Positions 1 through 7,643 of a stretch of 63,408 bases of DNA are shown here, piece after piece. The position numbers and the translations under genes are program-made. Below the pieces are notes generated by a model, which was given only the letters and a program-made list of their open reading frames with translations, did not search any database and was not told the origin of the DNA. Numbering within the stretch: position 1 is the first letter of the stretch; each line of letters opens with the position of its first letter. This DNA comes from Paracraurococcus lichenis (GTDB lineage: Bacteria; Pseudomonadota; Alphaproteobacteria; Acetobacterales; Acetobacteraceae), in contig NZ_JAUTWS010000036.1 of NCBI RefSeq assembly GCF_030657435.1, positions 1 through 63,408 on the forward strand, written 5' to 3'.

Positions 1-1443
1 GGCGTCGACCTCAGGCGGCGCCTCGCCGAACAGGCCCAACAGTTCGCCATCGAACTCAACCCGTCCCGCTCCAGGCTCCCCTCCGGTCCAGCGGTAACAG
101 GTCCGGAGGATGCCAGCCTCGGCAATCGCCTTTTCCAAGGAGGGCGTCGTCGGTCCCGGAAGCAGCAGAACCCTTCGGTGCGCCTTCAGATGCGGAAGCA
201 GGAGGGGGTAGAGGACCAGTTGTCCGACACCTTGCTGCACATGTGCGGCCGAGTTGTCGGACTTCACCTCGACGAGCAGCTTCGGGTCGGCAGACTTGAT
301 CTCCAGGTCCACTGTGTAGTTGTCCACAGTCCTCGGCCGCGCCCACATGCGGACCGTACCAGAAGGTGAAACCCGCTCCGCCAGGGCTGCAAGAACCTCA
401 TCCTCCAACCTGCGACCAACGCCGCCCTCATGCCCTGGGTATGTGAACAGCCCTCCAGACGGGAGCGATGCGGAAGGAAAAAAGGGCTGCTCAGTGTGCG
501 ACCCGGCATCCGCTGGATCTGAGCCAGTGTTGCGGGCAACGGCCGCCCAGAAAACGTAGGCCCGCGTGGCGTTCCTCATCTCCTCCTGGCCTCTCTCCAG
601 GGGGCAAACGATGCACCACGTGCGATCTACTGGCCCTTCCGCTACCTTGACCGGGACTGGCGTGAAGCCCGTCCGCGCCAGGAACTCATCGGTCTCGATC
701 CTGGGCTCGGATCCGTTCGCCCGCCTCTTTCCTTGCAGCCAGGCCTGCCGGAGGAGCCACAACTTCCCGTCGGGTCCAACTGCGACTGCGCTCGGAACAT
801 GCCCATTGCCTGGTCGACTTCCCGGATTGATCTCCACGACGAAGTCCTTGGAACGAGTATTCCTTGTCGTCGTTAGCTTGGCGCCGGGGACATGGAGGGC
901 GGGTGCATCCTTCTTGTTCGTCTTGCTCCACTGCAGGCTCACCCCGAAGCCAAGCTCATCGATCCACCAGCTCATCCCCGACGTGGGCAGCTCCGGCCCA
1001 CCGCGAAGCGCCTCGTGCCAATCCTTGAATGCCGCCGCAATGAGTTTCGTTTCCTTGAGCAGGACGAACTCTCCGTTCTGGATCATCGGGCCGTGCGGCT
1101 CCTTAGTGTTATGCACGCCTGTCGCGCCTCTTTGGCCTGCACCCGCGTCGAGGGCCACGACAACAGCCTCCCTGCGAGCTGCTCGGTCGTCCGCTGTTTT
1201 CCGCCCAAATGCTATCCGCGTGGGTGACCTAAGTGTCCTCTCGGTCATGGGCCGGATTTGCATTGGCGGTAGGGTCCGTGAATGCCCGCAGCATCGAGTT
1301 CGCGGTGCTGGCCAGAAGTGGACCACCACACCTTGTGCTGACGCGGAGTAGATGTCCTTGCTGGGCCTGAACCCTCTGCCTGCAGGTGCCAACTTGGGCA
1401 TGGCCCGTCGAAGGAAAAGTATGATCTCCCGCGGCTGCGTCAT
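1..1443 (-). CDS. PD-(D/E)XK nuclease-like protein, 3' end outside the window
   Basis: The reading frame is open on the minus strand from about 1443 down to base 1, so the C-terminus is cut off by the window edge. Near the visible C-terminus, at about 235-310, the protein has an Asp in VDLE, then VEVKS, then a helix-like VQQGVGQLVLYPLLL. This order (D, ExK, Q-containing helix) is typical of PD-(D/E)XK nuclease folds, as in restriction or repair enzymes. The N-terminal two thirds are not recognised. Possible starts are ATG at 1458, 1443, 1263 or 1248; none has a strong ribosome site, and I chose 1443 because the frame looks protein-like from there. It follows the HNH-like gene at 1520-2212 on the same strand. 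Nuclease activity is inferred only from the motif; the protein could equally be a non-restriction DNA repair factor. Confidence 0.6.
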   Translation of the reverse strand, partial: MTQPREIILFLRRAMPKLAPAGRGFRPSKDIYSASAQGVVVHFWPAPRTRCCGHSRTLPPMQIRPMTERTLRSPTRIAFGRKTADDRAARREAVVVALDAGAGQRGATGVHNTKEPHGPMIQNGEFVLLKETKLIAAAFKDWHEALRGGPELPTSGMSWWIDELGFGVSLQWSKTNKKDAPALHVPGAKLTTTRNTRSKDFVVEINPGSRPGNGHVPSAVAVGPDGKLWLLRQAWLQGKRRANGSEPRIETDEFLARTGFTPVPVKVAEGPVDRTWCIVCPLERGQEEMRNATRAYVFWAAVARNTGSDPADAGSHTEQPFFPSASLPSGGLFTYPGHEGGVGRRLEDEVLAALAERVSPSGTVRMWARPRTVDNYTVDLEIKSADPKLLVEVKSDNSAAHVQQGVGQLVLYPLLLPHLKAHRRVLLLPGPTTPSLEKAIAEAGILRTCYRWTGGEPGAGRVEFDGELLGLFGEAPPEVDA

Positions 1444-1519
1444 GTCCGCGGCCAGCATTCCAGCACTCTCAACCGTTGCCGGTATCAGGCATTCTGCTTG
1501 GCGCCGTCGGGAGGGGGCG

Positions 1520-2212
1520 TCAGCCCCAGATGACCTCGCAAGCCAAGTACTCCCGGATGACCATGCGGACCCACATGCCCGGTGCCTGCCGAACCGCATA
1601 GCGATACCGGCCCTCCTGTACCGTCAGCCATCCCGGAAAGACTATTTTGCCGTCGGCCACCCCTATCCGGTTGAAGGCCCGGCTAGCTATCTCGGGATAG
1701 AAGCCCATCTCCGGCAGGTCGTCTTCGAAGGAAGCCAGCTGCTCCTCCGTGAGCGAGACCAGCGGAACGAAGGTGACTCTGGCGGGTTCCTGGGTCTGAG
1801 GTTCGTTCATTTCGAACGCCGCGTGGCCTCTGGCGAGCTTCACGATAATCCTGGAAATCCGCTCCTGGTCGAACTGCCAGAGAGGGCCTTCTGGTCCGTC
1901 GCGCCGAGCGGCGGACATGAGGGCCCTGAGCGCTGGGTCACGGCGGAGGAGCGCGGCGATTTTCGGCCGCTCGACGCCGTCAGGTTCACAACTGACGGTG
2001 GCCGCGCATTCGATGAGGCAGGCCGTGTATGCCTCGTCGGCGCTGAACCCATTGTTGCAGCTGGTGCAGGCTGGGCTTGCCGGGATGTCTGGCGGTAGGG
2101 GGGTGTCGAGGAAAACGCGGGAAGGATTATGGTCCACTGTCTCTTGGGCGGCACCACAGTGGACGCAGCGCCCTTTGTTCCGGTGATCCCCGAGGTTCTG
2201 GACCTTCCGCAT
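1520..2212 (-). CDS. HNH-like zinc-binding protein of unknown role
   Basis: This 230-residue protein starts at ATG 2212. The frame stays open further upstream, but that part translates the tRNA-Gly and is not coding. Residues 16-60 carry CVHC, then VDHNP, then a second pair CTSCNNGF. Two CxxC knuckles around a DH are the signature of HNH/McrA-like endonucleases and of their catalytically dead relatives. The remaining 170 residues match nothing I recognise. It precedes the PD-(D/E)XK-like gene by about 75 bases on the same strand, so the two nuclease-like proteins may act together. Whether it cuts DNA cannot be told, because the final catalytic His/Asn of a full HNH is not obvious. Confidence 0.7.
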   Translation of the reverse strand: MRKVQNLGDHRNKGRCVHCGAAQETVDHNPSRVFLDTPLPPDIPASPACTSCNNGFSADEAYTACLIECAATVSCEPDGVERPKIAALLRRDPALRALMSAARRDGPEGPLWQFDQERISRIIVKLARGHAAFEMNEPQTQEPARVTFVPLVSLTEEQLASFEDDLPEMGFYPEIASRAFNRIGVADGKIVFPGWLTVQEGRYRYAVRQAPGMWVRMVIREYLACEVIWG

Positions 2213-2307
2213 GCCGCCCGTGCAAAATCCGTGCAGTGGTGGCTCAAAACGAAGAAGGCCACCCCGAGAGGGCAGCCTTAATACCTTGGAATTCCAGAGA
2301 AACCGAC

Positions 2308-2382
2308 TGGAGCGGGCGAAGGGATTCGAACCCTCGACCCCAACCTTGGCAAGGTTGTGCTCTACCCCTGAGCTACGCCCGC
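2308..2382 (-). tRNA. tRNA-Gly (GCC anticodon)
   Basis: Read on the minus strand from 2382 to 2308, the sequence folds as a tRNA. It has a 7-bp acceptor stem (GCGGGCG with CGCCCGC), a GTAGCTCAG D-arm, an anticodon loop CTTGCCAA with anticodon GCC, a GGTTCGAATCC T-arm and an encoded CCA at 2308-2310. It lies just upstream of the HNH-like gene and next to the ISAzo13 element. Confidence 0.95.
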
Positions 2383-2470
2383 ACCCCGTTGCCGGTGGAG
2401 GGGGTTTTAACAGCGGCCGCAGGCTTTGCAAGCGTCCCGCCCGAAAAAACCGCCCCGTTCCGGCTAAGTG

Positions 2471-3800
2471 TCTGCGGCGAAATAACTGCTTCAGGGCGGC
2501 TGCTGGTTGGGTGAGATGGTGTAGTTCCACTCGCCGTGGAACGGGTCACGCTCGATGGTGAGCGCGGCCATCTCGGCATCAGTGACCTTGATGCCCTTGG
2601 GGTAGCGGTTCGCGTCGAGCTCACAGCGCACCGTCAGGCCGGTCTGCGTGGTGGTGGCGCCGATCAGCTGGACGATGACCTGATGGCTGACCAGCGGCTT
2701 GCCGCGCCAGTTCTGTGAGATGTAGGCAAAGAGGCGGTGCTCGACGCGGTCCCACTTGCTGGTCCCGGGCGGCAGGTGTGCCACGGTGACGGCCAGGCCG
2801 GTCTCGTTGGCGAAGCGCTGCAACTCGCGCTTCCACAGCCGTACGCGGACGCCATTACTGCCACCGCAATCGGCGGTGATGACCAGGCGCTTGGCTTCGG
2901 GGTAGCGGGCTTGGCCCAACTGATGCCACCAGCGCCGGATGCTCTCGACCGCGAAGGCCGCGGTGTCGGCATCCACCCCGACGCTGACCCAGCCGGCATT
3001 GGCGGCGAGGTCGTAGACGCCATAAAGCGCGACCTTGCCCAGGTCTAGCAGTTCGAAGTCGTGCACCCGCACTGGCTCGGGTTGGCCCTTGGGCCGCAGT
3101 TCGCGGCCTGGGTTCTTGAAGTCGCCGATCAGCTCCTTCTTCTTGGTATCCACCGAGATGGCCGGCTCGCCTGCCGCCATCGCCGCCTGCACGACCGTGT
3201 TGATGTGGGTGAACTGGGCGTCGCGGTCGGGGTGGTTCGTCCCCTCGCGGGTCTTGCGGTTGGCCTGACAACTGTAGCCCTGCTCGCGCAGCAGCAGACC
3301 GACCAGCTTCTGGCTGACCTCGAAGCCACGCTCGGCCAGCGCCCGGACAATTTGGCGCTGGCTGCGGCTGACCCAGCGCAACGGCGTCTCTGGGTCACCG
3401 CGGATGGCGTCCTCGATCAGCGCCTCCAGGGCGGCCGGCAGGTTCGGCTGCAGGACAACCGTTCGCTTGCGTCCTCCTCCCCACCGACGGACCCTCTGCC
3501 CGATCGGATTGGAGCCGCCTTGCAGTTCCACGATCGCCCGCCGGATCGTGCTGCGGGCTATGCCGGTCGCCAGGGAAACCGCGGCCACGCCGCCATAACC
3601 GACCGCCAAGGCTTCATTCGCCGCAAACAGCCGGCGTCCTCGCTCGTCCAGAAACGGGACAGCCAGCCGATACCGCGCCCGAATGTCATCCACATCGATC
3701 ACGTCGGTAGGCTACGCTACCCCACCAGCATCGGGTCGGTCGACCTGCGCCCGTATCCCGTAATCGGCTATCAAACCTGATTCAGTTATTCCGCGTCAGA
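2471..3800 (-). mobile_element. ISAzo13-family insertion sequence
   Basis: A full-length ISAzo13-type transposase lies between two imperfect inverted repeats. At the left, bases around 2471-2496 contain AATAACTG followed by a TCAGG. At the right, 3775-3800 read in reverse complement has the same AATAACTG and TCAGG with two different bases between them. The transposase stop falls inside the left repeat, so the element is very compact. Exact tips and a target duplication could not be fixed. A short decayed relative lies at 25552-25700. Confidence 0.75.
2491..3702 (-). CDS. ISAzo13-family transposase
   Basis: A protein of 403 residues, the usual length for this family, starting with GTG at 3702. 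An N-terminal helix-turn-helix region (about 40-65) is followed by the RNase-H-like DDE core. Hallmarks of the family are seen in order: the QANRKTREG stretch, SVDTKKKELIGDFKN with the first catalytic Asp, VRVHDFELLDLGK, GVYDLAANAGWVSVG, the TADCGGSNG motif with the second Asp, and LPPGTSKWDRVEHRLF with the catalytic Glu. It moves its own element by cut-and-paste chemistry. No frameshift or stop interrupts it, so it may still be active. Confidence 0.92.
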   Translation of the reverse strand: MIDVDDIRARYRLAVPFLDERGRRLFAANEALAVGYGGVAAVSLATGIARSTIRRAIVELQGGSNPIGQRVRRWGGGRKRTVVLQPNLPAALEALIEDAIRGDPETPLRWVSRSQRQIVRALAERGFEVSQKLVGLLLREQGYSCQANRKTREGTNHPDRDAQFTHINTVVQAAMAAGEPAISVDTKKKELIGDFKNPGRELRPKGQPEPVRVHDFELLDLGKVALYGVYDLAANAGWVSVGVDADTAAFAVESIRRWWHQLGQARYPEAKRLVITADCGGSNGVRVRLWKRELQRFANETGLAVTVAHLPPGTSKWDRVEHRLFAYISQNWRGKPLVSHQVIVQLIGATTTQTGLTVRCELDANRYPKGIKVTDAEMAALTIERDPFHGEWNYTISPNQQPP

Positions 3801-3801
3801 T

Positions 3802-3866
3802 CCTAAGCAGACTTTCGCGGGTTGGGCCACACTTCGTACGGCCCAACCCGCGAAAGTCTGCTTAGG
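3802..3866. repeat. perfect 27-bp inverted repeat with 11-base loop
   Basis: Bases 3802-3828 are exactly reverse-complementary to 3840-3866, separated by 11 bases. The arm begins CCTAAGCAGACTTTCGCG and is followed by GGTTGGGCC. It lies immediately outside the right end of the ISAzo13 element and about 35 bases before the IS1182-like element. It may be a strong terminator or a leftover IS end. No run of T follows, so its role is open. Confidence 0.85.
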
Positions 3867-3879
3867 GTTTTGTTGCAGC

Positions 3880-3899
3880 GCAAACCCCGAGGGGTTTGC
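3880..3899. terminator. 9-bp stem-loop next to the IS1182-like left end
   Basis: GCAAACCCC at 3880-3888 pairs perfectly with GGGGTTTGC at 3891-3899 around a two-base loop. It abuts the first base of the IS1182-like inverted repeat at 3901, so it is either part of the element or a pre-existing hairpin at the insertion site. A terminator role is only inferred. Confidence 0.35.
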
Positions 3900-3900
3900 T

Positions 3901-5309
3901 TAGGAGCCTGCCCAAGTAACTGGTGAAGAGGCTCGACAGGTCGGGCGTGCGGTGATTCGCTTGGCGGCATGACGAAGAGTTTTCGTCCCTGGATGGTGGA
4001 CGAGGCCCGGCTGCTGCCGCCCTCGGTGCAGGAGTTCGTGCCTGCGGGGCCTCCCGCGCATCTGGTCTGCGAATCGTGGCGGAGGGGATTGATCTCTCCG
4101 CCATTCTTGCCGCCTACACGGCACCGAAGGGCTACCCACTGTACCATCCAGCGATGATGGTAGCGCTGCTGCTTTACCGCTACAGTCGTGGCGTCTACGT
4201 GTCGCGGCGGATCGTACGGGCCTGCGAAGGGCGTCTCGACTTCCAGGCGGTGGCGGCGCTGAACCAGCCGGACTTCCGCACCATCATCGAATTCCGCCGC
4301 CGCCATCTCGCGGCATTGGCCGATCTCTTCATGCAGGTGCTCGCTGTGTGCCGGCGCACTGGCCTGGCCAGGCTGGACATGTCGCGGTGGACGGCAGCAA
4401 GCTGCGGGCGAGTGCCTCCAAGCCAAGGCCATGAGCTACAGCCGAATGGGCCCCGGCCGAGGTCGAGGGCTGGCTGGCGCAGGCCGAGGACGCCGCCCTC
4501 GGGGATAACCGGCGCGGCGACGAGATGCCGGCTGGAGGCGCGATAAGCAGCGGCGCCTGGAGCGGATTCGGGCGGCCAAGGCGGAACTCAAGGCCGAGGC
4601 GCGGGCCGCCGAGGCTGCCAGTCCGGACCCAGGCACAAAGGCCGACGGCACGCCGCGCGGGCGTCGGGGCTGCAAGCCGAAGCACCCGCCCGGCGTGCCG
4701 AAGCCCAGCGCCCAACGCAACCTCACCGATCCCGATAGCCGGATCATGAAGGGCCGCGCGGCTTCGTGCAGGCCTGCAACGCCCAGGCCGCGGTGGATGC
4801 CAAGGCGCAGGTCATCGTGGCGCACCACCTGACCAACAACGCCGCCAACCAGGACGCCTTGCGACCGCTGCTCAATGCGGCCACCGCCGGCAGCGGCTCC
4901 TGCTCCGAAGCCAACCTGGCCGACCTCGCAGGGCGCGGGATCCGCGGCTACATCGCCACCGGCCGCGCGAAGCGCCCCGACGGCGGCGAGGACCGACGCC
5001 GAGGTCCATTGGTCTCGGCCATGCGGCAGCGCCTCAGACGCGCAGGCCGACGCAGCCGCAACCGATTACGCAAGCAGATTGTCGAACCCGCTTTCGGACA
5101 GATCAAGGGAGCACATGGGTTCCGGCAGTTCCTGCTCCGCGGCCTCGAGAAGGTGAAACACGAATGGGCGCCGGTCTGCACCACTCACACCCTCACCAAG
5201 CTCGCCAGGGCAGCCGCTGTCCGACGCGCGGCGGTGGCGCGCACGCAAAGAGCGCCGCTCCGCCCTCAGCACCATCAGTCCGAAATCCGGTTACGTGGAC
5301 GCGCTCCTA
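3901..5309 (+). mobile_element. decayed IS1182-family insertion sequence
   Basis: The boundaries come from an imperfect inverted repeat. Bases 3901-3923, beginning TAGGAGC, match the reverse complement of 5287-5309 at 18 of 23 positions. Between them lies a frameshifted IS1182-type transposase. The outermost three bases of the right repeat serve as the stop codon of the GlcG-like gene at 5307. A target duplication was not identified. Confidence 0.7.
3969..5275 (+). pseudogene. IS1182-family transposase, frameshifted
   Basis: Recognisable pieces of an IS1182 transposase are spread over several frames. The N-terminus (MTKSFRPWMVDEARLLPPS) starts at 3969. After a frame change near 4070 come AEGIDLSAILAAYTAPKGYP and a stretch ending RPEFRRRH-like to about 4375, then frame changes again. 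CNAQAAVDAKAQVIVAHHLT appears from about 4770, and the C-terminal QIKGAHGFRQFLLRGLEKV signature at about 5100-5160. An intact copy would be a DDE transposase of roughly 450 residues. At least three frame disruptions make a working enzyme unlikely. Confidence 0.85.
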
Positions 5310-5786
5310 GCGCTTGATATCCGCCTCCACCACCACCTGGTGCCCGGCCGGGGCCAGCAGGGCGCGCAGCGCCTCCAGCCCCGCCAAGCCGCAGGCGATG
5401 TCCTGCTCGCCATTGCCGCCCGACAGCCCGATGCCGCCCACCACGGCCCCGTCCACCACGATCGGGAAGCCGCCGACGAAGACGGCAAACTTCCCCTCGA
5501 AGCTCCACTGGATGCCGAAGGCTTCGTTCCCCGGCAGGGCCGGGCCGTTCGGCGGCGTGTTGAAGAGGTGGGTGGAGCGCTTGTGGCAGGCCGCGGTGAA
5601 GGCCTTGTTCCAGGCGATCTGCGGCCCCGTCACCCGGGCGCCGTCCATGCGCTCCAGCACCAGGGGGTAGCCCCCCTCGTCGCAGACGCAGACCGTCTCC
5701 GGCACCTTGATGGCGTCCGCCTTGGCGATGGCGGCGGCGACCATCGCCCACGCCTCGGCCAGTTCCAGCTTGAAGACCTGCTTCAT
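5307..5786 (-). CDS. GlcG/HbpS-like (haem-degrading family) protein
   Basis: This 159-residue protein belongs to the GlcG/HbpS/PduO-C family. Evidence is the ...WNKAFTA... helix and the conserved C-terminal core with FVGGFPIVVDGAVVGGIGLSGG. Family members bind haem or corrinoid or act as accessory proteins in oxidative catabolic operons; none has one agreed reaction. The ATG at 5786 overlaps the stop of the upstream ferredoxin by four bases (ATGA), so the two are translationally coupled. It is the last gene of the operon that begins with the permease at 9203. Its stop codon is the terminal TAG of the IS1182-like element, so the last residues may differ from the ancestral C-terminus. Confidence 0.85.
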   Translation of the reverse strand: MKQVFKLELAEAWAMVAAAIAKADAIKVPETVCVCDEGGYPLVLERMDGARVTGPQIAWNKAFTAACHKRSTHLFNTPPNGPALPGNEAFGIQWSFEGKFAVFVGGFPIVVDGAVVGGIGLSGGNGEQDIACGLAGLEALRALLAPAGHQVVVEADIKR

Positions 5787-6097
5787 GTCTCGCTCTTCTT
5801 CACGCCCGCCGGCGGCGGGGGCCAGGACACGCTGACATCGCCAGTGACGAAGGTCTGGCAGGCCATCCGCCAACCCTCCGCGAATTGCGCCTCGGTCAGG
5901 TGCTTGCGTTCCTTCGGCTTGATGGCATCGGTGTTCTCGATCCCCTGCTCGATCCGGCACCGGCAGGTGCCGCAGATGCCGCCGCCGCACTTGAAGGGAA
6001 TGCCGCCCTTCTCGCGCAGGGAGACGCGGAGCAGGTTGCTGTTCTCCGGCGCCTGCACCGCCTTGCCCTCGTTGGAGAGGAAGGTGACGGTGATCAT
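5783..6097 (-). CDS. plant-type [2Fe-2S] ferredoxin 1
   Basis: A 104-residue ferredoxin. Cys37, Cys42, Cys45 and the distant Cys80 form the C-x4-C-x2-C...C pattern that binds a plant-type [2Fe-2S] cluster. An extra Cys47 follows the third ligand. It should carry electrons in the cytoplasm, most likely to the diiron oxidase of the same operon. Its ATG at 6097 overlaps the stop of the 103-residue gene and its stop overlaps the ATG of the GlcG-like gene, so three genes are coupled. No ferredoxin reductase is encoded in the operon, so reducing power must come from elsewhere. Confidence 0.9.
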   Translation of the reverse strand: MITVTFLSNEGKAVQAPENSNLLRVSLREKGGIPFKCGGGICGTCRCRIEQGIENTDAIKPKERKHLTEAQFAEGWRMACQTFVTGDVSVSWPPPPAGVKKSET

Positions 6098-6405
6098 GCG
6101 GTGGCCGGAACCGGCACGGGCCGCAGCGCGGCGCGCACGCTGCCGAAGGCGGTCAGGTGCTCCAGCTCCTGCCGCGCCTGCTCCAGGCTCTCGTAGCTCG
6201 GCAGGAACTTGGTCGGCACCAGGTTCAGCACCGGCGGCTCGACCTCGTCGATAACGCGGATCTTCGTCGCGCGCTCGAGCTCGGCGATGACGAAGCGGGC
6301 CTTCGGCCTCTCGCCGAAGAGGTAGTCATAGGCCTCGATCGGCCGGACCCCGTCCACGATCTCGGTGCGGAACTGGCCGGGCTTGCTGGTCAGGATGACA
6401 TACAT
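6094..6405 (-). CDS. conserved-looking 103-residue protein of unknown function
   Basis: A small soluble protein (MYVILTSKPGQFRTEI...) that I do not recognise. It has no Cys, no signal peptide and no membrane segment, and is rich in charged residues. Its central part (RPIEAYDYLFGERPKARFVI) looks well structured. It sits between the two ferredoxin genes, 81 bases after ferredoxin 2 and coupled by an ATGA overlap to ferredoxin 1. That position suggests an accessory or assembly subunit of the diiron oxidase system. Coding is supported by the tight operon fit and by codon use like its neighbours. Confidence 0.75.
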   Translation of the reverse strand: MYVILTSKPGQFRTEIVDGVRPIEAYDYLFGERPKARFVIAELERATKIRVIDEVEPPVLNLVPTKFLPSYESLEQARQELEHLTAFGSVRAALRPVPVPATA

Positions 6406-6486
6406 GGCGGGTCAGGTCCCTGGGCGCGATCGTCCGGGGCCGGGACGGCCGAGGACGCGACTCGCGCGATCGAACGAAAGCCGCGG

Positions 6487-6813
6487 TCACGATCGCGGCG
6501 CAGGCGGGGGTGGCGTCACGCCATCCTGGGTCAGCGTGATGTCGTGGTGCAGCCAGAGCTGGCAGGCGAGCCGCTGGCCCTGGCCGAGCCGCTCCTCCCC
6601 CAGCACCTTCTGCTCCTTCCAGTTCGGCTCCGGCAGCGCCTCTGCGCCCGCCAGCACCTGGCAGGTGCACTTGCCGCACTTGCCCATGCCGCAGCCGTAT
6701 TTCAGGTGCGGCCAGGGGAATTTCTTGATGCCCGCGCGGACGACCAGGTTGGTGTTGTCGGCCATCTCCTCGGAGAAGGCCTCGTCGCCCTTGCGGAAAG
6801 TGACGATCGGCAT
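6487..6813 (-). CDS. plant-type [2Fe-2S] ferredoxin 2
   Basis: A 108-residue ferredoxin with Cys41, Cys46, Cys49 and Cys84 in the C-x4-C-x2-C...C arrangement. It differs clearly from ferredoxin 1 in sequence around the cluster (GCGMGKCGKCTC) and has a proline-rich tail. It lies 54 bases after the diiron oxidase gene. Two different [2Fe-2S] ferredoxins in one short operon suggest either a relay or two separate electron routes to the oxidase. Confidence 0.9.
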   Translation of the reverse strand: MPIVTFRKGDEAFSEEMADNTNLVVRAGIKKFPWPHLKYGCGMGKCGKCTCQVLAGAEALPEPNWKEQKVLGEERLGQGQRLACQLWLHHDITLTQDGVTPPPPAPRS

Positions 6814-6867
6814 GCGCTACCCTGGAAAGGGCGCGGGACGCAAAGTGGCGCCCCGCGCGGTGCAGCC

Positions 6868-7611
6868 TCAGGCGGCGAGCGGCATGTCGAGGCCGAGCGC
6901 CGAGAGCGGCAGCTCCTTCTCGACATAGTCGCGGTAGAGCGCGGTGGTGTAGAGCAGCCGCATCTCCGCCCCGATCTCACAGATCTTCAGGCAGCGCTGC
7001 TGCAGCTCCACCGTGTTCGCGTGCTCCAGCACGATCTGGTAGCCACGCTCGCCATGGATCTCGTCCGAGACGATGTGCAGGTCGAAGAACTCGACCTCCT
7101 CGTCGGTGAAGCCGTACTTCTCCCGCAGGGTCGGAGTCTGGCGGCGGTAGATGCTGGGCACCTGGCTCTCCAGGCCCACCACCAGGCCGGCGACGGCGAC
7201 GATCGGGTCCTCCCGCATCGCCACCGCATAGCACCAGGACTGCAGGGCGCGGGTGGTCGCGGACATGTTGTCCTCGTCCTCGACGCGCGCGCGGGTGGTG
7301 CCGCAGGCCTCGGCGAAGCGGATCAGCAGGTCGGTGTGGCGGTCGCCGCCGATCTCCTCCTCGTACATGTTGGCGAGCAGGAAGTCCTTCGCCTCCTGGT
7401 ACTTGGCCGGCATGCGGCCATAGACATAGCCGAGGTAGTCGGCGAAGGGCCCGACATAGTGGTAGTGGTTCTCCGCCCAGCGGGCCAGATGCGCGCGGGA
7501 CAGCTTGCCGGTCGCCCAGGCGATGCTGAAGGGCGACTTGTTGGCGGACTTGCCCTTGATGGCGTTCTCGAGCGCGGTGCGGAACTCGTCCTGGTTCATC
7601 AACTCGGGCAT
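6868..7611 (-). CDS. haem-oxygenase-like diiron oxidase (HDO; PqqC/TenA/CADD fold)
   Basis: This 247-residue, all-helical protein has the ligand set expected of haem-oxygenase-like diiron enzymes: Glu85 and His92 in MYEEEIGGDRH, Glu148 in GLESQVPS, and His179, Asp183 and His186 in FFDLHIVSDEIHGE. Family members such as CADD, UndA, BesC and SznF use O2 and two irons to oxidise amino acids, fatty acids or other small substrates. The N-terminal AENHYHYVGPF helix is typical of the PqqC/CADD side of the fold. The start ATG at 7611 has a good AGGAG upstream. The permease precedes it and two ferredoxins follow it. The substrate cannot be read from the sequence. Confidence 0.85.
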   Translation of the reverse strand: MPELMNQDEFRTALENAIKGKSANKSPFSIAWATGKLSRAHLARWAENHYHYVGPFADYLGYVYGRMPAKYQEAKDFLLANMYEEEIGGDRHTDLLIRFAEACGTTRARVEDEDNMSATTRALQSWCYAVAMREDPIVAVAGLVVGLESQVPSIYRRQTPTLREKYGFTDEEVEFFDLHIVSDEIHGERGYQIVLEHANTVELQQRCLKICEIGAEMRLLYTTALYRDYVEKELPLSALGLDMPLAA

Positions 7612-7643
7612 GGCGTTCTCTCCTTTGGCGCTGGATCGGGTGC

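Noticed and set aside
566..2098. plus-strand open frames opposite the nuclease-like and HNH-like genes
   Set aside because: The minus-strand frames contain recognisable motifs and natural amino-acid composition; the plus-strand ones do not.
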